DNA of 32,672 nucleotides from Flavobacteriaceae bacterium (GCA_002862715.1 PKDV01000010.1:1-32672); one strand, 5' to 3'; numbered from the stretch's first letter, positions 6,886-14,193 are shown. Numbers and translations are program-made. Notes: a model not told the origin generated them from the letters alone.

Positions 6886-7970
6886 AATTTAAATATTTTG
6901 AATTCTTGGTTTGTTTGTTTTATAACTTCTTTTGTCCTTTGGTAATGTGTATCAGTTATGAAAAGTTGTCCAAAAGAGGATTCATTAACAAGATTTATAA
7001 TCTTTTTAACTCTATTTTCATCTAACTTATCAAAAATATCGTCTAAAAGTAATATTGGTGTTACTAATAATGAATTTTTTATCATATCAAATTGTGCCAA
7101 CTTTAAGGAGACTAAAAATGATTTTCTTTGTCCTTGACTTGCGAACCTTTTCATAGATTCGCCGTTTATTTTAAAGATTAAATCATCTCTGTGAACACCA
7201 ACATTTGATTGCATAAGTTTTTTATCATATCCAAAAGAATTTTTTAATAATTCGCTGAATCCTAAATCACAATTTAATTGGCTTTTATAATCTATAGTTA
7301 CATTTTCAACATTACCACTAATCTGCATATATCTTTTTATGAAATATGGACGAAAAGAACTTAAATATTTTTTTCTGGTGTTGTAAATCTTGGTTCCAAA
7401 TATTGAGAGTTTATCGTCGTAAATTTCCAATGTACTTTTAATGATTTTTTCAGAAATTTCATTTTTTAAAAGTGAATTACGTTGTGAGATTAATCTAGTG
7501 TAATCTACAAGTGTTTTTAGATAAGTTTTATCTGATTGTGATATGAGTTTGTCAATAAAACCTCTTCTATTTACACTTCCCTCGTTAATTAAATCAATAT
7601 CTGAGGGTGATATCATTACGACTGGAAGCAAACCAATATGGTCAGAAAATTTTTTATATTTTTTTCCATTTCTAATAAAAATTTTTGATTTTCCTTTAAT
7701 CAATTTACATTCAATGGTTTCTGACATAGCATTAAGATCATAAATTCCTTTAATTTTTGAGAAATTTTTGTCGTGTGATATTGAGTCAGAATTAATACTT
7801 GAAAAATAACTTTTTGCCATCGATAAATGGTAGATTGCGTCTAAAGTATTGGTCTTACCAATACCATTATTTCCAACAAAACAATTTACAGGTTTGTCAA
7901 AAGAATATTTTGATTCCAAAATATTTTTATAGTTATATAGTTCCAGAAAATTTAATTTTAGAAAGCTCAA
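6882..7970 (-). CDS. recF: DNA replication and repair protein RecF
   Basis: SMC-like ATPase that helps load RecA at single-strand gaps. The 362 residues are typical. Walker A is GNNGIGKT (residues 33-40), the ABC-type signature lies in RFASQGQRKSFLVSLKLAQ, and Walker B is ILLLDDIFDKLD. The N-terminus (LKLNFLELYNYKNI) aligns with the family start. No ATG is available: an in-frame TAA stands a few codons upstream, so TTG 7970 is the best start. It heads the operon recF - lipoprotein - DUF721 gene with an ATGA overlap. It is not adjacent to dnaA, unlike in many bacteria. Confidence 0.93.
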   Translation of the reverse strand: MSFLKLNFLELYNYKNILESKYSFDKPVNCFVGNNGIGKTNTLDAIYHLSMAKSYFSSINSDSISHDKNFSKIKGIYDLNAMSETIECKLIKGKSKIFIRNGKKYKKFSDHIGLLPVVMISPSDIDLINEGSVNRRGFIDKLISQSDKTYLKTLVDYTRLISQRNSLLKNEISEKIIKSTLEIYDDKLSIFGTKIYNTRKKYLSSFRPYFIKRYMQISGNVENVTIDYKSQLNCDLGFSELLKNSFGYDKKLMQSNVGVHRDDLIFKINGESMKRFASQGQRKSFLVSLKLAQFDMIKNSLLVTPILLLDDIFDKLDENRVKKIINLVNESSFGQLFITDTHYQRTKEVIKQTNQEFKIFKL

Positions 7971-8018
7971 TAGATAATTTTTTTAAAATTAAATTATTTT
8001 AAGATTAATTTTAATGGA

Positions 8019-8048
8019 TTTGAAACAATTATAAAATTTTTATTTTAG
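8019..8048 (+). promoter_or_regulatory. Candidate promoter of TPR-ribH operon
   Basis: TTTG (8019-8022), an 18-nt spacer and TATTTTAG (8041-8048, one mismatch to TAnnTTTG) precede the TPR gene start by 16 nt, in the only gap between the divergent recF and TPR genes. Confidence 0.4.
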
Positions 8049-8064
8049 CAGCTCAAAATTACAA

Positions 8065-8832
8065 ATGGCTACATACAAAAAAAAAGGTAATAAGAGCAAA
8101 ATTGATAGCAAAACCCTAATTGAGAATCAAAGCGCGACTGCTGAAGTTTTTACAAAATTAGATTCCTCCTCAAACAAAGCTCAATTGTGGGTTGCTAAAA
8201 ATCAAAAATATATCTTTGGTTTCATATTAATTATTTCTTTGTTAATCTTATCTTATTTGGCATATAATAAGTATGTAAGTACCCCAAAAAATATTGAAGC
8301 AACAAATTTAATTTTTAAGCCCCAATCTTTTTATAAAAAAGCATTAGAAGATCCTGTACTGCAAGACTCATTATTTTTACTTGCGTTAAATGGTGACAAC
8401 TATAATCCTGGATTTTTAGAAATCATTAAAAACTTTAAATCTACAAATGCAGCAAATATTTCTTTTTACAATGCTGGTATGATTTATCTTAAGTTGGGTG
8501 AATTTGATAAGGCTATTAAATTTTTAAATAAGTTTTCGTCTGATGATCCTATGCTTGCATCTTTATCTAAGGGTGGTATTGGTGATGCTTTCTCTGAATT
8601 AAACCAATATAAAGAAGCATTGGATTTTTATGAAAAGGCTGCTTACCATTCCAAAAATGGAATTACTACTCCAAGATATTTATTCAAAGGAGCTCAGGTT
8701 GCACTTTATTTAGGTGATAATAAAAAAGCAATTAAATTATTGGAATTATTAAAAAATGAATATAAATCATCAACGCAGGCAGCTTCAATAGAAGTATTGT
8801 TAGCCCAAGCTAAGCAAAAAGATGCTCAATAA
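8065..8832 (+). CDS. Tetratricopeptide-repeat membrane protein
   Basis: A 255-residue protein with a basic, Lys/Ser/Thr-rich N-terminal tail, one membrane span at about residues 49-68 (IFGFILIISLLILSYLA), and a periplasmic TPR region from about residue 120 (ISFYNAGMIYLKLGEFDKAI, then AFSELNQYKEALDFYEKAA, then ALYLGDNKKAIKLLELL). The N-in, single-TM plus TPR layout is like YfgM (DUF2133), an ancillary factor at the Sec translocon, but orthology cannot be claimed from sequence alone. It overlaps ribH by 11 nt and is therefore co-transcribed. This TPR-ribH pair next to recF is familiar in Flavobacteriia. Confidence 0.85.
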   Translation: MATYKKKGNKSKIDSKTLIENQSATAEVFTKLDSSSNKAQLWVAKNQKYIFGFILIISLLILSYLAYNKYVSTPKNIEATNLIFKPQSFYKKALEDPVLQDSLFLLALNGDNYNPGFLEIIKNFKSTNAANISFYNAGMIYLKLGEFDKAIKFLNKFSSDDPMLASLSKGGIGDAFSELNQYKEALDFYEKAAYHSKNGITTPRYLFKGAQVALYLGDNKKAIKLLELLKNEYKSSTQAASIEVLLAQAKQKDAQ

Positions 8833-9289
8833 AGATTACTCTGAATTAAATCTTGAATCGATTCCAAATATTGCTGGGAAAGAGGTTTTTATAATTGTTT
8901 CAACTTGGAACAAGAAAATTACTGATAAACTTTATGAAGGAGCTAAGTTTGTTTTAGAAAATAAAAAATGTATTATAAAAAAAGTTAAAGTCCCAGGAAG
9001 CTTTGAGCTAGTATATGCGTGTAAAAAAGCTCTTATAAAAAAACCACATGCAATTATCGCAATCGGATGTATTGTTAAGGGTGATACACCTCATTTTGAT
9101 TTTATTTCAAGCTCTGTTGCTAACGGTATTTCTCAACTAAATCTAAAAGGAGAAGTACCTGTTGTTTTTGGAGTTATTACTGCAAATAATTACCAGCAAG
9201 CAGTTGAGAGATGTGAAGGTTTTAGCTATAAAAATAAGGGCGTCGAAGCAGCTGTTACAGCTATTAGTATGATAAACTTTACTGTTTAA
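8822..9289 (+). CDS. ribH: 6,7-dimethyl-8-ribityllumazine synthase
   Basis: Penultimate step of riboflavin synthesis: condenses 5-amino-6-ribitylamino-uracil with 3,4-dihydroxy-2-butanone 4-phosphate. At 155 residues it is of normal length. Diagnostic segments are STWN near residue 27, VPGSFELVYACK, the phosphate-binding IGCIVKGDTPHFDFI with catalytic His91, and VVFGVITANN. It overlaps the TPR gene at the front by 11 nt and the convergent crtZ at the back by 11 nt. Its product feeds the FAD used by the photolyases at the left end, although other rib genes are not in view. Confidence 0.96.
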   Translation: MLNKDYSELNLESIPNIAGKEVFIIVSTWNKKITDKLYEGAKFVLENKKCIIKKVKVPGSFELVYACKKALIKKPHAIIAIGCIVKGDTPHFDFISSSVANGISQLNLKGEVPVVFGVITANNYQQAVERCEGFSYKNKGVEAAVTAISMINFTV

Positions 9290-9728
9290 AGAACTTTTTG
9301 GGTACAAAAAGCATCCCAAAGCATTCTCCATCTTCTTTTGTTAAATGTTTGTGGTGTATTTTATGTGCTCTTCTCACTGCCTTTGCATATCGATTATTTA
9401 CTCTTTTCCAAATCTTAAATCTTTGATGAATAAAAATGTCATGAACAATAAAATAAGTAACTCCATATGCAAAAATTCCTATAGCAATGGCTAAACCGGG
9501 GAAAAAACTAAATTCACCCCACAAAATCACAAAAAAAGCACTAACAAATGCATAAAAAACAAAGAACAAGTCATTTCTTTCGAACCATGATTTTTTATTT
9601 TTAACATGGTGGTCTTTGTGTAAATTCCATAAAAACCCATGCATAATGTATTTATGGCTAAACCATGCCATTCCTTCCATTATTAGAAACGTACAAACAA
9701 AAATTAATATTTGAACAAATAAATTCAA
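9279..9728 (-). CDS. crtZ: Beta-carotene hydroxylase (zeaxanthin-forming)
   Basis: Membrane-bound di-iron hydroxylase of the fatty-acid-hydroxylase superfamily that converts beta-carotene to zeaxanthin. The 149 residues show the histidine boxes of CrtZ: H25-x4-H30 (HKYIMHG), H37 with HH at 40-41 (LHKDHH), VHDIFIHQRF, and HKIHHKH near residue 130, between hydrophobic spans. TTG 9728 is taken as start because it gives the family's first helix and the 8-nt spacing after crtB; the first ATG would remove 16 residues. It is the last gene of the MerR-crtB-crtZ run and overlaps ribH at the 3' end. No lycopene cyclase or phytoene desaturase gene is in the window. Confidence 0.93.
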   Translation of the reverse strand: MNLFVQILIFVCTFLIMEGMAWFSHKYIMHGFLWNLHKDHHVKNKKSWFERNDLFFVFYAFVSAFFVILWGEFSFFPGLAIAIGIFAYGVTYFIVHDIFIHQRFKIWKRVNNRYAKAVRRAHKIHHKHLTKEDGECFGMLFVPKKFFKQ

Positions 9729-9736
9729 GGTTTAGA

Positions 9737-10576
9737 TTAAAGAAGATTGAATTGATATCTAATAAAACTACGTGCAAGTACATCAGCTTTTTGGTAATTT
9801 GCAACTCTTATTCTTTTAGATTTAATTTCAGTAGAGGGGGTTTTTTTTAGTTTTTTTAACAATCTCAAATAATATTTGTAGGCTGTGTATACTCCGAATT
9901 TTGATTCGTTAGGAAGTTGAAAAATACCCGTTTTACCTTGCTTGAAATCTTCTTTTATTTCATTTATAATCTTGGATTTAGAATATTCATCAAATGAATC
10001 TATATTAACATCTGGAAAATATAATCTGTTTAAATTTTCAGTATCAGATTTTAAATCTCTAAGAAAATTAACTTTCTGAAAAGCTGAACCTAGGTGCATA
10101 GCAGGTTTCTTTAACTTTTCGAAGAGTCTTTTATCCCCTTTAACAAATACCTTTAAACACATTAAACCAACAACATCAGCTGAACCATATATATAATCTT
10201 TATATTCTTTTTCTGTCTTATAATTTTTTTTTGACAAATCCCACCTCATACTAGTCATAAAGGATTTAATGTAATCAATATCAATATGGTATAAGTTCAC
10301 AGTCATCTGAAAACTATTAAGGATAGGATTTAAACTAATTTTATTGGAAATTGCAAGGTAAAGTGATTCTTCAAAACGATCAAATAGTTCCATTTTGTTG
10401 TACGAATGAAATGTATCTACAATTTCATCAGCAAATCTAACAAAGCCATAAATGTTATATATATGAGTTCTGATGCTTGAGGAAAGCATCCTTGTAGCCA
10501 ATGAAAAAGAAGTACTGTATGAATTTGTAACTATCTTACTACACTCATAAGAAACACTATCAAATAACTCTTTCAT
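9737..10576 (-). CDS. crtB: Phytoene synthase
   Basis: Head-to-head condensation of two geranylgeranyl-PP to phytoene, the first committed carotenoid step. The 279-residue squalene/phytoene synthase fold has both Asp-rich Mg/diphosphate-binding motifs: DEIVD (residues 50-54) and DLKSD (174-178) within the QKVNFLRDLKSD..NRLYFP block, plus YGSADVVGLMCL. ATG 10576 is the first codon in frame. It lies 57 nt after the MerR/B12 regulator and 8 nt before crtZ. A poor -7 match (TATATTTA, 10599-10592) exists, but co-transcription with the regulator seems likely. In most flavobacterial clusters crtI would stand between the regulator and crtB; it is absent here. Confidence 0.95.
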   Translation of the reverse strand: MKELFDSVSYECSKIVTNSYSTSFSLATRMLSSSIRTHIYNIYGFVRFADEIVDTFHSYNKMELFDRFEESLYLAISNKISLNPILNSFQMTVNLYHIDIDYIKSFMTSMRWDLSKKNYKTEKEYKDYIYGSADVVGLMCLKVFVKGDKRLFEKLKKPAMHLGSAFQKVNFLRDLKSDTENLNRLYFPDVNIDSFDEYSKSKIINEIKEDFKQGKTGIFQLPNESKFGVYTAYKYYLRLLKKLKKTPSTEIKSKRIRVANYQKADVLARSFIRYQFNLL

Positions 10577-10633
10577 TATTAAAATTAATTGTAAATATAA
10601 ATTTAATTTAGTTTGATTTGAAATTTTTGAATA

Positions 10634-11536
10634 TTAGCACTGAGCCAATTTTCCAATTACTTGTTCTATAGAAGTAAATTTTGATACATTTTGCGGTAAA
10701 AACTTAACAAATTGTACTTGATATCCAAGAATCCAGAAATCACAATTCATATTTTTTAGTATCTCCTCATTAAAGTCATTTAAATATTCATCAATTTTCT
10801 CTTGATTCGGTTCAATAGTAAAATATGATATAAAAGTAATAGGTTCACCAATGTCAACTAAATTCTTTAAACTTTCAATTGGAACGGATTGTCCCAAAAA
10901 AACACATTGAAAACCATGATTCAAAACCTCATATTGTAAATATAAAAGTCCAAGCTCATGAATTTCGTTGTCTGGAAGAAAAAGCACAAATTTTCTATCA
11001 TTTCTTTTTATTTTAGTTTGTTGTAGGTCTTCACATATTGAGTGAATTTTTTGTTTAATTAAACTTGTAATAAAGTGTTCGTGTGATGGGCTGATAGAAT
11101 TTGTTTGCCAAAGTGTTCCTAACTCATTCATTAATGGTACAAATACATTTTTAAAAACTTCTCTAAACGAAAAGTTTTCTAATAACTCGCTAAAAGTTTT
11201 AGAAAAAAGTCTTTGATCGAAATTAATCATTGCTAATTTAAACAGACCTAATGACCAGTTATTAGAGTTTTTGTTTACTGTTAATTCAAGGATTTTTCTT
11301 GATATTTCATTTTCGTTGTAAGCAGCAATTTTTGATATTTTATGTCCATTATTGTAGAGAAGAGTTACATTTAAAAGTTTTTGAAGATTTTCAAGATTAT
11401 ACATTCGTATATTAGTATTTGTCCTTTCAGGTTGAAATAAGCTATATCTTTTTTCCCATATTCTGATAGTATGTGCTTTAATGCCTGATAAATGCTCTAA
11501 ATTTTTTATATTAAAACTATTTTTAACGCGGTCCAT
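10634..11536 (-). CDS. MerR-family regulator with B12-binding domain (CarH-like photoreceptor)
   Basis: 300-residue transcription factor. Residues 8-75 form a MerR winged helix (LEHLSGIKAHTIRIWEKRY, RTNTNIRMY). Residues about 95-170 are the four-helix methionine-synthase-type cap with W143-x9-E153-H154, and from about 183 comes a cobalamin-binding Rossmann domain with E191-x-H193-x-x-G196 (EIHELG). These are the residues by which CarH of Thermus/Myxococcus binds adenosylcobalamin, forms a DNA-binding tetramer in the dark and falls apart in light. The sequence thus supports a light-responsive repressor of carotenoid genes; actual B12 use is inference. ATG 11536 is preferred over TTG 11554, since the latter lies in the probable operator/leader. 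It sits in front of crtB and crtZ and downstream of two tRNA genes. Confidence 0.9.
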   Translation of the reverse strand: MDRVKNSFNIKNLEHLSGIKAHTIRIWEKRYSLFQPERTNTNIRMYNLENLQKLLNVTLLYNNGHKISKIAAYNENEISRKILELTVNKNSNNWSLGLFKLAMINFDQRLFSKTFSELLENFSFREVFKNVFVPLMNELGTLWQTNSISPSHEHFITSLIKQKIHSICEDLQQTKIKRNDRKFVLFLPDNEIHELGLLYLQYEVLNHGFQCVFLGQSVPIESLKNLVDIGEPITFISYFTIEPNQEKIDEYLNDFNEEILKNMNCDFWILGYQVQFVKFLPQNVSKFTSIEQVIGKLAQC

Positions 11537-11541
11537 TTGTT

Positions 11542-11568
11542 TAACAATTTTCAAACAATATTAAACAA
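11542..11568 (-). promoter_or_regulatory. Candidate operator: three direct repeats TTGTTW
   Basis: Read on the minus strand, TTGTTT (11568-11563), TTGTTT (11558-11553) and TTGTTA (11547-11542) are spaced 10 and 11 nt, about one helical turn each. They cover the -7 element, the expected transcription start and the leader of the MerR/B12 gene. CarH tetramers are known to use several DNA-binding domains on tandem repeats of about 11 bp, so this is a fitting autoregulatory operator. The last repeat is also half of TTGTT-T-AACAA (11537-11547), an inverted repeat next to the ATG. Binding is inferred. Confidence 0.45.
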
Positions 11569-11595
11569 AAATAAAATAATTTATATTAAAACAAA
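11566..11595 (-). promoter_or_regulatory. Promoter of MerR/B12-crtB-crtZ
   Basis: TTTG (11595-11592), an 18-nt spacer and TATTTTTG (11573-11566), an exact match to TAnnTTTG, stand about 30 nt before the regulator's ATG, between it and tRNA-Leu. The regulator may also be read from the upstream tRNA promoter. Confidence 0.5.
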
Positions 11596-11600
11596 AAGTG

Positions 11601-11686
11601 TGCGCACGAGAGGAATCGAACCTCCACGGGATTTTAATCCCACTAGGCCCTCAACCTAGCGCGTCTACCAGTTCCGCCACGAGCGC
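11601..11686 (-). tRNA. tRNA-Leu (anticodon GAG)
   Basis: An 86-nt class II tRNA: acceptor GCGCTCG / CGTGCGC, D stem GCG/CGC with a GG-containing loop, anticodon stem CTAGG/CCTAG with loop TTGAGGG (anticodon GAG, reads CUC/CUU), long variable arm TGGGATTAAAATCCCG, and T arm with TTCGATT. The discriminator is A and CCA is not encoded. Position 5 of the acceptor stem gives a T5-T68 mismatch; the other six pairs are canonical. It lies 12 nt behind tRNA-Lys, in the same transcript. Confidence 0.95.
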
Positions 11687-11698
11687 TTGTTTTGGTTG

Positions 11699-11771
11699 TG
11701 ACTTGGCTGGGGCTCGAACCCAGGACCCTCTCCTTAAAAGGGAGATGCTCTACCAGCTGAGCTACCAAGTC
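11699..11771 (-). tRNA. tRNA-Lys (anticodon TTT)
   Basis: 73 nt with the full cloverleaf: acceptor GACTTGG/CCAAGTC, D stem GCTC/GAGC, anticodon stem TCTCC/GGAGA with loop CTTTTAA (anticodon TTT), T stem CTGGG/CCCAG with loop TTCGAGC. Discriminator A, no encoded CCA. A good promoter (11787-11817) precedes it. Confidence 0.97.
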
Positions 11772-11786
11772 TTTTTTAAATGAATG

Positions 11787-11817
11787 CAAATATATATTCA
11801 ATTTGATTATTTTCAAA
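11787..11817 (-). promoter_or_regulatory. Promoter of the tRNA-Lys/tRNA-Leu unit
   Basis: TTTG (11817-11814), a 19-nt spacer and TATATTTG (11794-11787) match the Bacteroidota housekeeping promoter fully, 15 nt before the mature tRNA-Lys. Confidence 0.65.
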
Positions 11818-11843
11818 TGTAAAATATCATTAATATTTTAATT

Positions 11844-11851
11844 TACATTTG
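11844..11851 (+). promoter_or_regulatory. -7 promoter element of aroK
   Basis: TACATTTG is an exact TAnnTTTG match 9 nt before the aroK ATG, giving a leader of only a few nucleotides. No clear -33 element is seen. Confidence 0.4.
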
Positions 11852-11860
11852 ATAAATATT

Positions 11861-12397
11861 ATGAGTAACGGAATTATTGTTTTTATGGGTTACATGGGTT
11901 CTGGAAAAACCAAACTTGGAAAGATGGTTTCAAAAAAATTAAAAATCCCCTTCTTTGATTTGGATGAAATAATTTCAAAAAAAGAGAATTTGAGTATAAA
12001 TGAAATTTTTAGATTTAAAGGTGACAAGTACTTCAGAGATATTGAAAAAAAAACTTTACATCAAATATTAAACAGCGAAAATGAAATCGTTTTATCTCTT
12101 GGAGGTGGAACACCATGTTATTTCGACAACATCGATAAAATTATTTCAGCTACAAAAAATAATTTTTATCTAAATGCATCTTCCTCGGTTTTAGCAAAAA
12201 GACTTTTTAGTGAAAAAAATACTAGACCATTAATTTCTAGATTTAAATCATTTGAAGATTTAAAAATTTTTATATCAAAACATTTATTTGAAAGGGAACC
12301 ATTTTACAGCAAAGCAAATTTCAGAGTAGAAAGCACTAATGAATACCAAAAAGTTGTAAAACAAATTTTAAAAAAAATTAGTTTAAATATGCAGTGA
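11861..12397 (+). CDS. aroK: Shikimate kinase
   Basis: Phosphorylates shikimate at O3 in chorismate synthesis. The 178-residue P-loop kinase shows Walker A GYMGSGKT (residues 10-17), Asp33/Asp35 in FFDLDEII, Arg59 in YFRDIE, the shikimate-binding GGGTP (81-85), the lid Arg in NTRPLI, and REPFYSKA near the C-terminus. ATG 11861 is chosen; a TTG twelve bases upstream is part of the -7 box TACATTTG. Its 3' end overlaps the convergent PRTase gene by 20 nt of coding sequence. Confidence 0.95.
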   Translation: MSNGIIVFMGYMGSGKTKLGKMVSKKLKIPFFDLDEIISKKENLSINEIFRFKGDKYFRDIEKKTLHQILNSENEIVLSLGGGTPCYFDNIDKIISATKNNFYLNASSSVLAKRLFSEKNTRPLISRFKSFEDLKIFISKHLFEREPFYSKANFRVESTNEYQKVVKQILKKISLNMQ

Positions 12398-12872
12398 GCT
12401 TATTATTTTCAAAATTAACTTCAATGTTTTTATTAATTGATGTTGAAAATGAAAGACCCTTGAAGTCGGCTTTTATTGGAAACAATTTATGATTTCTGTT
12501 AATTAAAACAGCTGTTTTGCATTGCTTAAGTTTTACTTCTAAAAAATGTTTAACGACATATATTAGTGTTGTTCCCGTGTGAAGCACATCATCAACAATT
12601 GTAACCGAAACATTTTTATATATTTCATTTCCTAAAGATGTAATAATCTTCTTTTGAGGATTTTTTTTATCTACAATCACTTCACATAAAATTATTTCTT
12701 TATCGCAAATTATTTTCAAATTTTCAACAATTTTTTTTGCAACATGAAATCCATTTTTTGCAATACCGGCAATAAAAATTTTATTAAAATCTAAATTAGA
12801 TTCTAATATTTGATACGCAATTCGTTCAATCTTTTTTTCAATTTCATCAGGCTTTAAAATAATTTCCTTCAT
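12378..12872 (-). CDS. Phosphoribosyltransferase-family protein (PyrR-like)
   Basis: 164-residue type I PRTase fold. The PRPP loop VTIVDDVLHTGTTL lies near residues 100-113, preceded by IFIAGIAKNGFHVA (PPi loop region). The length and the hood-poor C-terminus resemble PyrR-type proteins, but uracil PRTase or regulatory activity cannot be assigned; no pyr gene is nearby. It follows the S4 gene by 12 nt in the same operon, and its 3' end overlaps aroK. The S4-PRTase-aroK neighbourhood is shared by many Flavobacteriia. Confidence 0.85.
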   Translation of the reverse strand: MKEIILKPDEIEKKIERIAYQILESNLDFNKIFIAGIAKNGFHVAKKIVENLKIICDKEIILCEVIVDKKNPQKKIITSLGNEIYKNVSVTIVDDVLHTGTTLIYVVKHFLEVKLKQCKTAVLINRNHKLFPIKADFKGLSFSTSINKNIEVNFENNKLTAYLN

Positions 12873-12884
12873 CTTTTATAATTA

Positions 12885-13256
12885 TTAATTCTTGTTTTCT
12901 AGGAACGAGATTAATTCTCTTCGATTTTTTTTTGTTGGTTTTCTTTCTGATTTTGGTGTTTTTAAAATTTTATTAGCAACTATTAAATTTTTCTTTTCCT
13001 TCATTTCTTGAGTTTCAATATTTTTATAATAATTACTAATTTTTTTATTTGAAATTCGATTATTTGGTAAATCAATTATCATAATATTATAAAAAATTTG
13101 ATTTTTTCTCACCAAAATTTCATCAGAAATATAAACTTCTTTTGAGGCTTTTGCTTTAATTCCATTAAGTTTAATATTTCCTTTTTTACAACTAATTGCG
13201 GCTAAGCTTCTAGACTTAAAAAATCTTGTGGCCCATAAAAATTTATCTATTCTCAA
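12885..13256 (-). CDS. S4-domain RNA-binding protein (Hsp15-like)
   Basis: 123 residues. The N-terminal S4 fold is clear: RIDKFLWATRFFKSRSLAA, then ISCKKGNIKLNG, then EVYISDEILVR. The C-terminal tail is Lys/Arg-rich (KSERKPTKKNRRELI), as in Hsp15, which binds 50S subunits carrying peptidyl-tRNA after heat stress. The specific role here is inferred from family. TTG 13256 is used as start because it places the S4 motif at residue 1 exactly as in relatives and no ATG precedes it in frame. Divergent from the FKBP gene. Confidence 0.87.
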   Translation of the reverse strand: MRIDKFLWATRFFKSRSLAAISCKKGNIKLNGIKAKASKEVYISDEILVRKNQIFYNIMIIDLPNNRISNKKISNYYKNIETQEMKEKKNLIVANKILKTPKSERKPTKKNRRELISFLENKN

Positions 13257-13308
13257 GCTTATGAATTATAAAAATTACTAATGTTGTATCTTGCAAACAA
13301 ATATACCA

Positions 13309-14193
13309 ATGAAATATTATAAGTTTAATTTACTTGTTTTATTTGTTCTTTTTATGATTTTTTCATGTGAAGAAGAAAGGTTGGGATTTGTTAGTCAAGT
13401 CAGAGACTATAATGAACAAAAAACAACGGATAACGATTCAATATTATATTTTTTAAATACAATGTTTTACAATTATGAAGAGTATGAATCTTCAGGAAAT
13501 AACGAGTTAGTTGATTTTAAAATTGATACAATACAAGGTGAGAACTCTGATAAAACTCCTTTAATTGATATGGTACAAGAAATATCATTTTCTGTAAGAG
13601 ACAATAATGAAGATTACGTTGACCACAAAGCTTATGTTTTACAAATTAGAGAGGGAATGGGAGATTCACCAACAGTAGCTGACAGTGTTTTTGTAACCTA
13701 TAAAGGAATGTTACTTAATTTATATGAGTTTGACAAAACACAAGTTCCAATATGGCTTGAATCCTTAACTGTTGTAAAAGGATTTAGTTCCTTAATGCCT
13801 TACTTAAAATCTGCGACTTACCAAATAAATTCTGATGGGACGTATGATTTTGATAATTTTGGAACTGCTGCTATTTTTTTCCCCTCAGCATTGGGTTATT
13901 ATTCAAGAGCGCAATCGGCAATACCCCCTTACTCACCATTAATTTTTGTTGTTGATTTGCATACATTTAATCAAACGGATCATGATGGTGACTCAGTCCC
14001 TAGTTATTTAGAGGATATTGATTCAAATAGATATTTTGATGATGATACAGATGATGATGGTTTACCCAACTATCGTGATTTAGATGATGACGGAGATGGT
14101 GTTCCAACAAGACAAGAATATGATATTAATAATGATGGTATTCCAGATGACTCAGATGGTGATGGAACTCCTGATTATTTAGATGACAACTGA
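13309..14193 (+). CDS. FKBP-type peptidyl-prolyl isomerase lipoprotein with Asp-rich TSP3-like tail
   Basis: 294 residues. The N-terminus is a lipoprotein signal with lipobox IFSC (Cys20). The middle (about 120-225) follows the FKBP pattern: ADSVFVTYKGML, a TVVKGFSSLMPYL segment where FKBPs have the buried hydrophobic pocket, then AAIFFPSALGYY and PLIFVVDL as the last strand. From about residue 230 the tail consists of tandem acidic motifs (DHDGDSVP, DTDDDGLPNY, DLDDDGDGVP, DINNDGIPDD, DSDGDGTPDY) of the thrombospondin type-3 kind that bind calcium. It is probably a surface or periplasmic folding factor. No partner gene in an operon; convergent with tktC by a 19-nt overlap. Isomerase activity is not certain, as the pocket is diverged. 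Confidence 0.85.
   Translation: MKYYKFNLLVLFVLFMIFSCEEERLGFVSQVRDYNEQKTTDNDSILYFLNTMFYNYEEYESSGNNELVDFKIDTIQGENSDKTPLIDMVQEISFSVRDNNEDYVDHKAYVLQIREGMGDSPTVADSVFVTYKGMLLNLYEFDKTQVPIWLESLTVVKGFSSLMPYLKSATYQINSDGTYDFDNFGTAAIFFPSALGYYSRAQSAIPPYSPLIFVVDLHTFNQTDHDGDSVPSYLEDIDSNRYFDDDTDDDGLPNYRDLDDDGDGVPTRQEYDINNDGIPDDSDGDGTPDYLDDN

Noticed and set aside
6882-7970. recF near dnaA as an origin-type dnaA-dnaN-recF cluster
   Set aside because: recF and dnaA are about 24 kb apart here with unrelated genes between, and dnaN is not present.
11598-11783. A 61-codon plus-strand ORF over the tRNA region
   Set aside because: It is the antisense of the two tRNA genes and has no protein family likeness.
12378-12397. 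Overlap of aroK and PRTase 3' ends as sign of a frameshift or assembly error
   Set aside because: Both proteins end where their families end, and similar overlaps occur at other convergent pairs in the window.
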